Origin: Pseudonocardia hydrocarbonoxydans
GTDB lineage: Bacteria; Actinomycetota; Actinomycetes; Mycobacteriales; Pseudonocardiaceae
Reading direction: 5' to 3'
Assembly (NCBI RefSeq): GCF_006539565.1
Contig: NZ_BJNG01000018.1
Location: 124,001 to 188,000 of the forward strand
Length of the DNA: 64,000 nt
The notes beneath the pieces were generated by a model. It was not told the origin of the DNA and made no database searches. It saw only the letters and a list, made by a program, of their open reading frames with translations. Shown here piece by piece: positions 46,101-54,333 of this stretch; the first letter of the stretch is position 1, and every line of letters starts with the position of its first letter. The position numbers and the translations under genes are program-made.

Positions 46101-46494
46101 CGTCTCCCCGGACAGCCACCCGGTGCAGCATCTGCGCGAGCGCCTCGACCGGCTCGGTGCGCTGCGCATCGACCGGCTCGCCGACCTCGACGCACCGAGC
46201 GACCCGGAGCGCCGACCCCCGCGCGTGCTGGTCGGCGGCCTGGTCACCCACCGGCAGCGGCCCGCCACCGCGAAGGGCGTCACGTTCGTCAACCTGGAGG
46301 ACGAGAGCGGGATGCTCAACGTGACCTGCTCGGAGGGGCTGTGGGCGCGCTACCGCACGGTGGCGGTCGGCAGCGCCGCGCTGCTGGTGCGCGGGCGGCT
46401 GGAGCGCAGCGAGGAGGGGGTGCTCAACCTGGTGGCCGACCGGCTGACCCGCCTGGAGCTGGCGGTGGCGGTCCGTTCGCGCGACTTCCGCTGA
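43180..46494 (+). CDS. dnaE2: Error-prone C-family DNA polymerase DnaE2
   Basis: The catalytic polymerase of SOS mutagenesis, 1104 residues. The PHP domain opens FAELHCHSNFSFLDGASHPEE (in two stretches) and the polymerase active site has PDIDLDIE (Asp453, Asp455) with VQWDKDDCAYAGLVKFDLLGL downstream. The helix-hairpin-helix and OB-fold regions (GMLNVTCSEGLWARYR) complete it. ATG 43180 is chosen because the SOS box lies immediately upstream, with a GTG six bases before as an alternative. The RRRGS-type core GQGRGSAANSAVCYALGI is conserved. It ends in the short DnaE2 C-terminus, without the epsilon-binding domain of DnaE1. Confidence 0.97.
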   Translation: MGWNNPDVPWSELEAALSGRPRDGGSLTGGAEADGGDSPAWSRKRGPYEPPDLERPAERVPFAELHCHSNFSFLDGASHPEELVEQAARLGLDALALTDHDGMYGVVRFAEAAAEVGLPTVFGTELSLGLSAPQNGVADPEGTHLLLLARDPDGYRALCRTVSTAQLRGREKGRPVYDLDEVVADTAGHVLALTGCRKGAVRRALETGGDPAKELRWLRERFGHVAVELTHHGLPTDGERNDALAALAADAGLPTIASTAAHYATPDRFRLATALAAVRSRRSLDEIDGWLPPAGTAHLRSGAEMAARFDARYPGAVARAAEFGRECAFSIRLVAPDLPPFPVPPGETEASWLRQLTWRGAARRYGSHAEYGAALETIQRELAIIEDKNFPGYFLIVHDIVQFCRRADILCQGRGSAANSAVCYALGITNVDAVGMGLLFERFLSPAREGYPDIDLDIESGRREEVIQYVYATHGRTCAAQVANVITYRPRSAVRDVAGAFGFSPGQQDAWSKRIERWNGAPVVEGMPEPVSELAGQLIGFPRHLGIHSGGMVICDRPVSEVVPVEWARMQGRTVVQWDKDDCAYAGLVKFDLLGLGMLTALHLMIDLVAEHTGKKIELHELQPTDPEVYEMLCRADSVGVFQVESRAQMATLPRLKPREFYDLVVEIALIRPGPIQGGSVHPYIRRRNGLEKPVYDHPLLENALKKTLGVPLFQEQLMQVAVDVAGFSAGDADELRRAMGAKRSTEKMEKLRARFFDGMTANGITGEVADGIFAKMLAFANFGFPESHSISFASLVYWSAWFKRYHPAAFCAALLNSQPMGFYSPQSLVADARRHGVLARGPDVNHGRSEALLQSDPRSEGGFAIRLGTAEVRGIGPDLAELIDAERDLRGPFRDLADLSRRVRLTGPQAEALATAGAFGCFGVDRRSALWAAGVVASVRPDQLPGTAVGLDAPALPGMTDVELTVADVWATGVSPDSHPVQHLRERLDRLGALRIDRLADLDAPSDPERRPPRVLVGGLVTHRQRPATAKGVTFVNLEDESGMLNVTCSEGLWARYRTVAVGSAALLVRGRLERSEEGVLNLVADRLTRLELAVAVRSRDFR

Positions 46495-46497
46495 CCC

Positions 46498-46552
46498 GGG
46501 CCTCCGCCGACATGACGGAGGCCCCGTCGCGCGGGTGCGCGGCGGGGCCTCC
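46498..46552. terminator. Double hairpin terminator between dnaE2 and the acetate transporter gene
   Basis: GGGCCTCCG (46498-46506) pairs with CGGAGGCCC (46516-46524). The same GGAGGCCCCG (46517-46526) can instead pair with CGGGGCCTCC (46543-46552). The two hairpins are mutually exclusive and serve two convergent genes. Confidence 0.8.
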
Positions 46553-46564
46553 GGGTCGAGAGGG

Positions 46565-47206
46565 TTACTTCTGGATGGGGCTGCCCAGCGGCAGCGCCTT
46601 GCCACCCAGCTCCTGACCGATGCCGTCCACGAGGATGTAGGCGAACACGATGCAGAACAGGAAGGTGGCGATGCCGGCCGGCGGGAACAGGCTGGCGTTG
46701 GCGGTGGTGACCCCGAGGAACGCCAGGGCGAAGGTGACGCACACCAGCACGAAGCCGATGGTGAAGGTCAGCGGCAGGCGCAGCGTGGCCAGGGTGAGCA
46801 CCACGAAGATGATCAGGAAGGACAGCAGGTAGGTGCCCTGGACGCTGGCCAGGTTGTCGGCCGTGATGCCCCACCAGCCGCTGGTGGCGCCGATCAGCAG
46901 GAAGCCGAAGCTCAGCCAGAAGGCCGAGAACACCCCGAAGATCGCCGACACGGTGCTGGCCCCGCCGCGCAGCGCCGCGATGGAGGCGATGAGCTGGAAC
47001 AGACCCGCGGACAGTGCCACGATCGGGATCATGCCGCCGGCCTCGGTGGCGGTGTCGAGGTAGCCGACGAACCAGAGACCGAGGGTGATGCCGGAGGGGA
47101 TGAAGGTCATCAGGCCCAGCAGCGCGGGGTTGGCGGCGGGTGCTGCCGGGGGAGCCGGATCGGCCGCGGCGTGTGCTCCGGACTGGACGTCACTCTCCAC
47201 ACTCAT
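46565..47206 (-). CDS. satP: GPR1/FUN34/YaaH (SatP)-family acetate/succinate transporter
   Basis: A 213-residue hexahelical membrane protein for monocarboxylate uptake. The family signature NPALLGLMTF (N-P-x-x-x-G-L) starts helix 1 at about residue 26. FGVFSAFWLSFGFLLIG and the later TLATLRLP-TFTIGFVLV stretches match the AceTr family. The N-terminal 25 residues are Ala/Pro-rich and soluble. Acetate or succinate is the likely substrate. The 200-base upstream gap shared with folD contains palindromes (CCTTCGAAGG 47290-47299; AGGTC-N8-GACCT 47297-47314). Confidence 0.9.
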   Translation of the reverse strand: MSVESDVQSGAHAAADPAPPAAPAANPALLGLMTFIPSGITLGLWFVGYLDTATEAGGMIPIVALSAGLFQLIASIAALRGGASTVSAIFGVFSAFWLSFGFLLIGATSGWWGITADNLASVQGTYLLSFLIIFVVLTLATLRLPLTFTIGFVLVCVTFALAFLGVTTANASLFPPAGIATFLFCIVFAYILVDGIGQELGGKALPLGSPIQK

Positions 47207-47289
47207 GGACCATGCCTCTCGTAAGGTGGCTCTCCGGCGTCAGTGCCGGTCAGCGCGTATTGTGCGTGCCGTCACAGCCGTTGAACACC

Positions 47290-47338
47290 CCTTCGAAGGT
47301 CTAGATCATGACCTCTACCGGAATGTGATGCTGGTCAG
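47290..47338. promoter_or_regulatory. Overlapping palindromes in the satP-folD divergent gap
   Basis: CCTTCGAAGG (47290-47299) overlaps AGGTC-N8-GACCT (47297-47314). A partial CRP/GlxR-like half site, TGTGA-N6-TCAG (47324-47338), follows. Acetate transporters are often carbon-regulated, but the regulator is not identified. Confidence 0.35.
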
Positions 47339-47416
47339 GCGGCCGATCCCGTCGAGTTCGGTGGATCTCTACCTGTCCGAAGGGCTGGTCGGGCCACCTC
47401 TGGGAGGATGGCGGGC

Positions 47417-48274
47417 GTGACGGCGACCGTGATGGACGGCAAGGCGACCCTGACCACGATCCTCGACGAGCTGGCCGGGCGGGTCGAGAAACTGACCGGC
47501 GCCGGCGTCACGCCGGGGCTGGGCACGCTGCTCGTCGGCGACGACCCCGGATCCCACTCCTACGTGCGGGGAAAGCACCGCGACTGCGCCCGCGTGGGGA
47601 TCACCTCGCTGCAGCGCGAGCTGCCCGCCGACGCCACGCAGGCGCAGGTCGAGGCGGCCATCGACGAGCTGAACGCCGACCCGTCGTGCACCGGCTTCAT
47701 CGTCCAGCTCCCGCTGCCCCGGGGCCTGGACGCCGGTGCGGCACTCGAGCGCGTCGACCCCGAGAAGGACGCCGACGGCCTGCACCCGGTCAACCTCGGG
47801 CGGCTGGTGCTCGGCGAGCCGGGGCCGCTGCCCTGCACGCCGCGCGGGATCGTCGAGCTGTGCGGGCGCTACGGCGTCGAGCTGGCCGGCAAGCGGGTCA
47901 CCGTCGTCGGGCGCGGGGTCACGGTCGGGCGGCCGCTGGGCCTGCTGCTCACCCGCCGCGCGGAGAACGCCACCGTCACCCTGTGCCACACCGGCACCCG
48001 CGACCTGGCCGCCGAGGTGCGCCGCGCCGACGTCGTGGTGGCCGCGGCCGGCGTGCGGGGCCTGATCACCGCCGACATGGTGGCCCCCGGCGCCACCGTC
48101 CTGGACGTCGGCGTCACGCGCACCGAGCTGGGCCTGGCCGGCGACGTCGACCCGGAGGTGGCCGAGGTCGCGGGCCTGCTCGCCCCCATGCCCGGCGGCG
48201 TCGGGCCGATGACCCGCGGGATGCTGCTGACCAACGTCGTGGAGGCGGCCGAGAAGGCGGCGGGGCGGGGCTAG
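47417..48274 (+). CDS. folD: Bifunctional methylene-THF dehydrogenase / methenyl-THF cyclohydrolase
   Basis: Interconverts 5,10-methylene-THF and 10-formyl-THF, providing the formyl donor for purN and purH. GTG 47417 gives 285 residues, nine bases after a GGGAGG ribosome-binding site, whereas the ATG at 47408 would abut that site. The N-terminus [11 protein letters not shown] also aligns well with mycobacterial FolD. The catalytic Lys is in SYVRGKH, with [11 protein letters not shown] and the NADP loop [22 protein letters not shown] closes the fold. It is followed three bases later by a DUF3017 gene. Confidence 0.96.
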   Translation: MTATVMDGKATLTTILDELAGRVEKLTGAGVTPGLGTLLVGDDPGSHSYVRGKHRDCARVGITSLQRELPADATQAQVEAAIDELNADPSCTGFIVQLPLPRGLDAGAALERVDPEKDADGLHPVNLGRLVLGEPGPLPCTPRGIVELCGRYGVELAGKRVTVVGRGVTVGRPLGLLLTRRAENATVTLCHTGTRDLAAEVRRADVVVAAAGVRGLITADMVAPGATVLDVGVTRTELGLAGDVDPEVAEVAGLLAPMPGGVGPMTRGMLLTNVVEAAEKAAGRG

Positions 48275-48277
48275 GGC

Positions 48278-48559
48278 GTGCGCACCCGCCTGCCCGAGTG
48301 GGCCCCCGCCGCGATCGTCCTGCTGATCGCCGCCGCGGGCATGACCCGCGTGCTCACCGAGCACTGGCGCCAGGGCGGGGTGCTGCTCGGCGGGGCGCTG
48401 CTGGTCGCCGCCGCACTGCGGGTGGCGCTCCCGCCGGAACGGGTGGGGCTGCTCGCGATCCGCAGCCGCGTCCTGGACGTCGTCTGCTACGCCGTGCCGG
48501 GCGTCGTCACCGTGCTGCTGGCCGTCACCATCACCCGCAGCCAGCTCGCGCTCGTCTGA
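48278..48559 (+). CDS. DUF3017-family small membrane protein
   Basis: A 93-residue protein with three hydrophobic helices (about 8-23, 34-47 and 67-86) and a conserved RVALPPERVGLLAIRSR loop, as in the actinobacterial DUF3017 family. It follows folD by three bases, the same order as in mycobacteria (Rv3356c-Rv3355c), so it is co-transcribed. Its function is unknown. Confidence 0.85.
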   Translation: MRTRLPEWAPAAIVLLIAAAGMTRVLTEHWRQGGVLLGGALLVAAALRVALPPERVGLLAIRSRVLDVVCYAVPGVVTVLLAVTITRSQLALV

Positions 48560-48587
48560 GGAGTCCCCCGTAGGGGGTGACAGCCGC

Positions 48588-48599
48588 TACTTTCTCGGC
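48588..48599 (+). promoter_or_regulatory. Putative -10 element for leaderless DUF2252 mRNA
   Basis: TACTTT (48588-48593) ends six bases before ATG 48600. The best -10 match among the leaderless candidates in this window. Confidence 0.5.
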
Positions 48600-49928
48600 A
48601 TGACCGACGCCTCCGTCACCCGTTCGGCGCGCATCGTCGACACCCTCGTGGACGCTTTCGACGACCTCATGTCCGCCAACCCCGCCGCGTTCCGGACGAA
48701 GTTCCGCAAGATGGCCGCCGACCCGTTCGCGTTCTACCGCGGCAGCGCCTGCCTGTTCTACGCCGACGTCGCGGAGCGGGACGACCCGTGGGCGGACGAG
48801 CGGACGAGCCGGGTGTGGATCCAGGGCGACCTGCACGCGGAGAACTTCGGCACCTACATGGACGGCGACGGCGTCCTGATCTTCGACGTCAACGACTTCG
48901 ACGAGGCCTACGTCGGGCACTTCACCTGGGACGTCCTGCGGTTCGCGGCGAGCATGGCGCTGCTGGGCTGGCGCAAGGCGATCTCCGACGACGACATCAC
49001 CACGCTCGTGCGGGGCTACGTGCGCGGCTACGTCGACCAGGTGCGCACGTTCGTCGACAAGGACGACGACCGCGCCTTCGCGCTGAACCTGCGCACCGCC
49101 GAGGGGGCGATCCGCCAGGTGCTGCAGCTCGCGCGGCTGCGCACGCGGGTGGAGCTGCTCGACGACATCACCGAGACCGAGGGCTTCGACCGGATCCTGC
49201 GCGACGGGCCCGGCGTCCGCCGCCTCGACGACGACGAGCGGGGACGCGTCGTCGACGCGTTCACCCGCTACCTCGACTCGATCCCGGAGTCCAAGCGCTT
49301 CCGCGGGGTGGCCTACACGGTGAAGGACGTGGTCGGCCGGTCCGGGTTCGGCATCGGCAGCGCCGGGCTGCCCGCGTACACCGTGCTGATCGAGGGGCTC
49401 AACGAGGCGCTCGACAACGACGTCGTCGTGTCGATGAAGCAGGGCAACGTGGCCGCCCCGTCCCGGGTGGTGACCGACCCGGAGATCGCGGGGGCGTTCG
49501 AGCACCACGGCCACCGCACCGCGGTCTCGCAGCGGGCGCTGCAGGCCCACGCCGACCGCCTGCTGGGCTGGACCGACCTCGACGGCGTCGGGTTCGTCGT
49601 CAGCGAGGTCTCGCCGTACGAGAACGACCTGGACTGGAGCAACCTCACCGAGCCCGAGGAGATCCTGCCCGTCGTGGAGTACCTGGGCCGGGCCACGGCG
49701 AAGGTGCACTGCGTGGCCGACTCCGACGCCGACCACACCCTGGTGCCGTTCTCCACCGAGGACGCGATCCTGGCCGTGCTCGACGGGCGGGAGCAGGAGT
49801 TCGCCGACTGGGTGGTCGAGTTCGCCCACTCCTACTCCGCCCGCGTCCGGGAGGACCACGCGCTGTTCGTCGAGGCGTTCCGGGGCGGGGCGATCCCCGG
49901 GGTCGCCTCGACGGGCCAGCTCGGCTGA
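48600..49928 (+). CDS. DUF2252-family protein (kinase-like fold)
   Basis: A 442-residue soluble protein. Family segments are FRGSACLFY-like (FYRGSACLFYADV), IQGDLHAENFGTY, VLIFDVNDFDEAYVGHFTWDVLRFAAS. H-x-x-N and DVNDFDE resemble the catalytic loop and metal-binding Asp of aminoglycoside phosphotransferase-like kinases. The true substrate is not known. The start ATG is supported by the -10 spacing described for it. It converges on a frameshifted hydrolase gene, seven bases away. Confidence 0.87.
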   Translation: MTDASVTRSARIVDTLVDAFDDLMSANPAAFRTKFRKMAADPFAFYRGSACLFYADVAERDDPWADERTSRVWIQGDLHAENFGTYMDGDGVLIFDVNDFDEAYVGHFTWDVLRFAASMALLGWRKAISDDDITTLVRGYVRGYVDQVRTFVDKDDDRAFALNLRTAEGAIRQVLQLARLRTRVELLDDITETEGFDRILRDGPGVRRLDDDERGRVVDAFTRYLDSIPESKRFRGVAYTVKDVVGRSGFGIGSAGLPAYTVLIEGLNEALDNDVVVSMKQGNVAAPSRVVTDPEIAGAFEHHGHRTAVSQRALQAHADRLLGWTDLDGVGFVVSEVSPYENDLDWSNLTEPEEILPVVEYLGRATAKVHCVADSDADHTLVPFSTEDAILAVLDGREQEFADWVVEFAHSYSARVREDHALFVEAFRGGAIPGVASTGQLG

Positions 49929-49943
49929 ACCGGGCTCAGCCGA
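49921..49943. terminator. Inverted repeat spanning both stop codons of convergent genes
   Basis: TCGGCTGA (49921-49928) and TCAGCCGA (49936-49943) are perfectly complementary, separated by seven bases. Each arm contains the stop codon of one of the two convergent genes. It is a compact bidirectional terminator candidate. Confidence 0.5.
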
Positions 49944-51491
49944 ACGGGACGCGGTCGGGGGCGCACGTCGCGCCCTCGACCGGCAGCGTGCCCTCGGTCA
50001 GGTAGGTGCCCGCGGCCTGCACCACGCACGCCGACTGCTGCGCGGCCACGTGCCCGACGCCCTCGTGCACCAGCAGCGCGCTGCCCGGCATCAGGTCGTG
50101 CAGCCGCTGCGCCGCGGCGAGCGGGGTGGCCGGGTCGAACCGGCTGTTGACGATCAGCACCGGCTCGTCGGTCCGCGCGTCCCACGGGCCGCGGTAGCCC
50201 TCGACGGACACCGGCCACCGGCTGCACACGCTGTCGTTCCACGCCCGCAGCGCGCCGAAGTGCGGCACGGCGGCGTCGCGGTCGGCGCCGCCGCGGTGAA
50301 CGCGTCGGGGCCGTCGGGGAACTCGTTCTCCGCGCAGTTGACGCCGAACGCGGTGGCGTTGAGCGCGCCCGCGTAGGGCGCGGCGACGAGGTCGGCGTCG
50401 TCGCGCAGGCTGACCAGGACCTGCGCCATCAGCGTGCCCGCCTCCCCGGTGGGGTCGGCGAGGGCCTGCTCGGCGAGGGCCAGGAACGACGCGCCCGCGA
50501 TCGGCTGCTCCCACAGGTTCGGCTGGTAGAGCCAGTTGCCGGCCCACGACACCACCTCGGAGTACCCCAGGCGCACGGTGCGCCCGTCGGGGGCGGTGAG
50601 CGTCACGGGCGCCTCGCGCAGCGCCGTGGTGAGGCGGTCCCACGCCCCGGCCGGGTCGCCCGCGCCGAACAGGCAGCGCTCGCCGCCCGCCGCGCACAGC
50701 CGCAGGAACTCCGCCATCGTCTCCGCGGTCGCCACGTCGCCGCCGAGGCGGGTGCTGCGCAGCGGCTCGGTGCCCGCGATCGCCGCCGGGTCCACCACGC
50801 TGTCGAGGACGAACCGGCCGACGCGGTCGGGGAACAGGTTCGCGTACACCGCACCGAACAGCGTGCCGTAGGACTGCCCGACGAAGCTCAGCCGCTCCTC
50901 GCCGAGCCCCGCCCGCAGCGCGTCCAGGTCGCGGACGGCCTCGTCGGTGGAGAGGTGGTCCATGATCTCGCCGGAGGCCTCCACGCAGGACCGCGCGAAC
51001 GCCTCGTCGGCGGCGAGGCGGGCGGCGCGCTCGGTGTCGTCGACGGGGAGGGCGGGGACATCGGGGGCCGCGTCGCCGCACACCATCGCGGGCTGCGACC
51101 CGCCCGCCCCGCGCTGGTCGAGCGCGATCACGTCGTAGCGGGCGTAGACCTCGGGCGTCAGCGGGTCCGGGACCGCGCCCGACCGGATCCCGGTGAGGTA
51201 GTCGACGACGCTGTAGCCGGGGCCGCCGCGGTGCAGCACGAGCGCACCGATCCGGTTCCCGGGGTCACCGGCCGGGATCCGGACGACGGGCAGCGCGAAC
51301 GCCGGGCCGTCGGGGTCGGCGCGGTCGACCGGCACGGTGAGGGTGGTGCAGTCCAGCGCGGCGTCGGAGGCGCAGTCGGACCACCGCAGCTCGGGTACGG
51401 GGGGCCCGGCGGCGTCGGGCCCGGGGGCGGCGCAGGCCGACGCGACGAACAGACCGGCCAGTGCGGTGGCGACACGCGTGGATCGGATCAT
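49936..51491 (-). pseudogene. Tripeptidyl-aminopeptidase-like alpha/beta hydrolase lipoprotein, frameshifted
   Basis: A secreted peptidase-like hydrolase starting at ATG 51491 with a signal peptide and probable lipobox (LFVASAC). It has ALDQRGAGGSQP, the nucleophile GQSYGTLFG and a lid region up to NCAENEFPDGPDAFTAA. From about 50,300 to 50,281 the continuation shifts to another frame, giving DRDAAVPHFGALRAWNDSVCSRWP, then the acid SRFDPATP, the His EGVGH and a TAP-like C-terminus ending at 49936. One missing base in a GCGGCGGC run explains it. This is either a pseudogene or a sequencing/assembly error in a GC-rich repeat. All catalytic residues are otherwise present. Confidence 0.85.
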
Positions 51492-51574
51492 GGCCCGAGC
51501 ATCCCGAGCCGCGCCCGCCCCCCGGCAGTCCCGACGATCACCGGGATCGATGACACCCGTCATGGCCCCCGGGG

Positions 51575-52495
51575 TCAGGACGCGTAGAGGGTGCGCACCA
51601 GGTCCTCGATCGACGGCTCGTCCACGGTGACGTCGCGGATCTCCACCCGCCGCGCGGCCTCGGCGATCAGCCCGGCGGCGGACCCGGTGAACTCCAGCCG
51701 CTGCCGCATCCCCTGCGCCTCCACGGCCACGTCGACGACGCCGTGGAGCCCGTGCAGCGGCCCGGCCGGCTCCACGAGGTCGACGACCAGCGTCCGGTTC
51801 CCGGCGAAGCGCCGCCGCAGCGTAGCCAGGTCGTCGTCGACGAGGACGCGGCCCTTGTCGATGACGACGACGCGCCGGCACAGCCGCTCGACGTCGGGCA
51901 GGTCGTGGGTGGTGAGCAGCAGCGTCACGTCGCCGCGGGCGTTGACGGCCGCGAGGAACGTGCGCAGCCGCTCCTTGCTGGCGAGGTCCAGGCCGATGGT
52001 GGGCTCGTCGAGGACCAGCAGTTCGGGGGAGTGCAGCAGGGCCGCGGTGACCTCGCCGCGCATCCGCTGGCCCAGCGAGAGCTGGCGCACCGGCGTCGAC
52101 AGGAACGCGGCCATGTCCAGCAGCTCGACGCACTCGTCGAGCCGCTCCCGGTGCCGCGCGGCCGGGACCCGGTGGATCGCGCCGTGCAGGGCGAAGCTCT
52201 CGGCGAGCGGGAGGTCCCACCACAGCTGGCTGCGCTGCCCGAACACCACGCCGATCCGTCGGGCGAGGGCCTTCCGCTCGCGCACCGGGTCGAGCCCGCA
52301 CACCCGCGCGGTCCCGGCGGTGGGCACGAGCACCCCGGTCAGCATCTTGATCGTGGTGGACTTCCCGGCGCCGTTGGGGCCGAGGAACCCGACCGCCTCG
52401 CCGCGCTCGACGTCGAGGCCGACGTCGGCGACGGCCGGGATCCGGGTGCGGCGCACGACGAAGTCACGGCCGAGGCCCCGCGTCTGGATGATCAT
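51575..52495 (-). CDS. ABC transporter ATP-binding protein (ABC-2 exporter type)
   Basis: A 306-residue ATPase of the daunorubicin/viologen-type exporter family. Walker A is GPNGAGKSTT (about 39-48), the Q-loop region reads VVFGQRSQLWWDLP, the signature is LSLGQRMRGEV, Walker B LLVLDEPTIGLD, and the switch His is in LTTHD. The C-terminal 80 residues are the DUF4162-like extension. ATG 52495 overlaps the stop of the upstream permease (ATGA). It forms an operon with two ABC-2 permeases encoded upstream on the same strand. The substrate is unknown. Confidence 0.94.
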   Translation of the reverse strand: MIIQTRGLGRDFVVRRTRIPAVADVGLDVERGEAVGFLGPNGAGKSTTIKMLTGVLVPTAGTARVCGLDPVRERKALARRIGVVFGQRSQLWWDLPLAESFALHGAIHRVPAARHRERLDECVELLDMAAFLSTPVRQLSLGQRMRGEVTAALLHSPELLVLDEPTIGLDLASKERLRTFLAAVNARGDVTLLLTTHDLPDVERLCRRVVVIDKGRVLVDDDLATLRRRFAGNRTLVVDLVEPAGPLHGLHGVVDVAVEAQGMRQRLEFTGSAAGLIAEAARRVEIRDVTVDEPSIEDLVRTLYAS

Positions 52496-53289
52496 GATCC
52501 GGTCCCCTGGTAGCGGCGGACCCCGGCCCGCCAGACGAGTGCCGCCCCGCCCACCGCGAGCGCGGCGACGAGCGGCGGGGCGTACTGCAGCCACAGCGGG
52601 AACCCGAGCGGGTCGGGCCGGCCGAGCAGCGCGAGCGCCGGGAAGTAGGCGACGAACGCGCCGGGCACCGCGAAGCACAGGACCCGGCGCAGCCACGGCC
52701 CGTAGACGGTGATCGGGTAGGAGGTGGCGAAGTTCGAGCCGTAGGTGACGGAGTTGGCGACCTCCCGGCCGTCGACGACCCAGAACGACACCGTGTTGGC
52801 CGCGACCCAGACCGCCCCGAAGATCACCGCGCCGCACAGCGGTGCGGTCGCCGCCACGAGCACCCGCAGGGGCGTCCAGTCGATGCCGCTGGTCGCGTAC
52901 GCGTACGCCAGGACCGCGAGCCCGGTGACGACCTTGCCCACCCGCTTGAGGGCGATGTCGGCCGACAGGATCTGGACGAGCGTGCCGAGCGGGCGCAGCA
53001 GCAGGACGTCGAGCTCGCCGGTGCGGATGTAGGTCGGCAGCTCCTCGACCTGGCCGACGGACAGGTCGGCGAGCCCGAACGCGGTGGCGGCGAGGGCGTA
53101 CATCAGCACGACCTCGTCCCGGTCGAACCCGCCCAGGCTCGTGACCTGGGTGAACACCACGAGGATCGCCACCAGCTCGATGCCCTGCCCGATCAGCTGC
53201 GCGACGACGTGCAGCGCGAACGAGGTGCGGTAGGCGAGCTGGCTGCGGATCCGCGAGGCGACGATCCGGAGCAGGACGCGGTCAGCCAC
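52492..53289 (-). CDS. ABC-2 family permease subunit (DUF990-type)
   Basis: A 265-residue membrane protein with six predicted helices. RIVASRIRSQLAYRTSFALHVV opens it, and the motif TGELDVLLLRPLGTLVQIL is typical of the ABC2_membrane_6 family. PITVYGPWLRRVLCFAVPGAFVAYFPALALLG is the conserved C-terminal loop in two stretches. GTG 53289 overlaps the first permease gene by eight bases. Two such permeases plus one ATPase make a complete exporter. Confidence 0.9.
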   Translation of the reverse strand: MADRVLLRIVASRIRSQLAYRTSFALHVVAQLIGQGIELVAILVVFTQVTSLGGFDRDEVVLMYALAATAFGLADLSVGQVEELPTYIRTGELDVLLLRPLGTLVQILSADIALKRVGKVVTGLAVLAYAYATSGIDWTPLRVLVAATAPLCGAVIFGAVWVAANTVSFWVVDGREVANSVTYGSNFATSYPITVYGPWLRRVLCFAVPGAFVAYFPALALLGRPDPLGFPLWLQYAPPLVAALAVGGAALVWRAGVRRYQGTGS

Positions 53290-54067
53290 CCTGCACCACC
53301 AGCCGTCGCGACCCGCGGTGCAGCACGACCCGGCCGACGCCGAGCAGCAGCACCGCCCAGAACGCCTGCCCGGCCAGCGCCCCGACCGGCTCCCCGCGCT
53401 CGAGGAACACGTCGATCGGGGTCTGGAACAGCGACGGCGCGGGCGTGAACGCCAGTGCCGTGCGCGCCCACTCCGGGAACCACGCCAGCGGGATGACCAG
53501 GCCCGAGAGCACCCCGCCGACCACGCCCCACACGGCGAACACACCGCGGGCGTCGAGCAGCCAGAAGGCGCTGGCGTTGAGCAGGAACCGGATCCCGAAG
53601 CTGACGACCACGGCGAGCATTGCGGCGACCGCGAACAGCGCCCAGGTGGCGGGCCGCTCCGGCCAGCGGATCGGGAACAGTGCCGCGCCGAAGGCCATCG
53701 GCGGGACGAGGCGGGCCAGCACAGCGAAGCCGGCCCGCCCGAGGTCGCCGGCGAGCAGCGCGGCCTGCAGGTCCCACGGCCGCCCCAGGTCGATCACGAC
53801 GTCGCCGGTGCGGATCCGGGTGGCCAGCTCGGTGTCGCCCCAGAGCAGCACGACGGTGAGCAGGCCCTGCCCGAGCCAGACGAAGGTGACGGCGGCGGCC
53901 ACGTCGTACCCGGCGACGACCGGGCGCTGGGCGAGTACGGCGAGCAGGACGGCGGCGCGCAGCAGCCCGAAGACGATGTTGGTGGTCAGGCCCGCGAGGG
54001 CGGCCTGGCGGTAGGTCGAGTGGCGGCGGAATCCGGCGATCACGAGCTGCGGATAGGGCGACAGCAC
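53282..54067 (-). CDS. ABC-2 family permease subunit
   Basis: A 261-residue membrane protein, first gene of the exporter operon. Six helices are predicted. VLLWGDTELATRIRTGDVVIDLGRPWDLQAA (in parts) is the paralogous counterpart of the motif in the second permease. AWFPEWARTALAFTPAPSLFQTPIDVFL is the C-terminal loop. ATG 54067 follows a less GC-rich stretch (ACGCAACCGGTTTACGG on the plus strand) that may hold the operon promoter. Confidence 0.9.
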   Translation of the reverse strand: MLSPYPQLVIAGFRRHSTYRQAALAGLTTNIVFGLLRAAVLLAVLAQRPVVAGYDVAAAVTFVWLGQGLLTVVLLWGDTELATRIRTGDVVIDLGRPWDLQAALLAGDLGRAGFAVLARLVPPMAFGAALFPIRWPERPATWALFAVAAMLAVVVSFGIRFLLNASAFWLLDARGVFAVWGVVGGVLSGLVIPLAWFPEWARTALAFTPAPSLFQTPIDVFLERGEPVGALAGQAFWAVLLLGVGRVVLHRGSRRLVVQGG

Positions 54068-54099
54068 GTCGATCTACGTTACGGCTGCACGCAACCGGT

Positions 54100-54333
54100 T
54101 TACGGTCCGTCGTCCCGGCCCACGACGATCTCCTCGTCACCCAGCGTGCCGAAGGAATCCCGGATGGCGGCGAGATCCGCGGTGAGCCGGTCCGGCTCGC
54201 CCTGCAGCGACCGGTCGAGCATCCGGCGGATGAACTCGGCCCAGGAGACCCCCTCGGCGCCGGCGCGCGCGTCGAGCACGTCGCGCTGCGCGTCGGTGAG
54301 ATGGATGGTGGTGCGGTGCACACACCGCACCAT
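54100..54333 (-). CDS. Ribbon-helix-helix (CopG/VapB-type) DNA-binding protein
   Basis: A 77-residue protein. The RHH core is HRTTIHLTDAQRDVLDARA, followed by WAEFIRRMLDRSLQGE. The C-terminal tail DSFGTLGDEEIVVGRDDGP looks like the toxin-binding end of VapB/MazE-type antitoxins. No toxin (PIN, RNase or kinase fold) lies next to it: the gene downstream is the ABC permease and the divergent one is an AraC regulator. It may be a solitary regulator or a remnant antitoxin. ATG 54333 is chosen; a GTG three bases downstream is possible. Confidence 0.7.
   Translation of the reverse strand: MVRCVHRTTIHLTDAQRDVLDARAGAEGVSWAEFIRRMLDRSLQGEPDRLTADLAAIRDSFGTLGDEEIVVGRDDGP

Noticed and set aside
50281..50300. 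Programmed ribosomal frameshift in the TAP-like hydrolase
   Set aside because: There is no heptameric slippery sequence or known precedent in this family. A one-base loss in a GC repeat is simpler.
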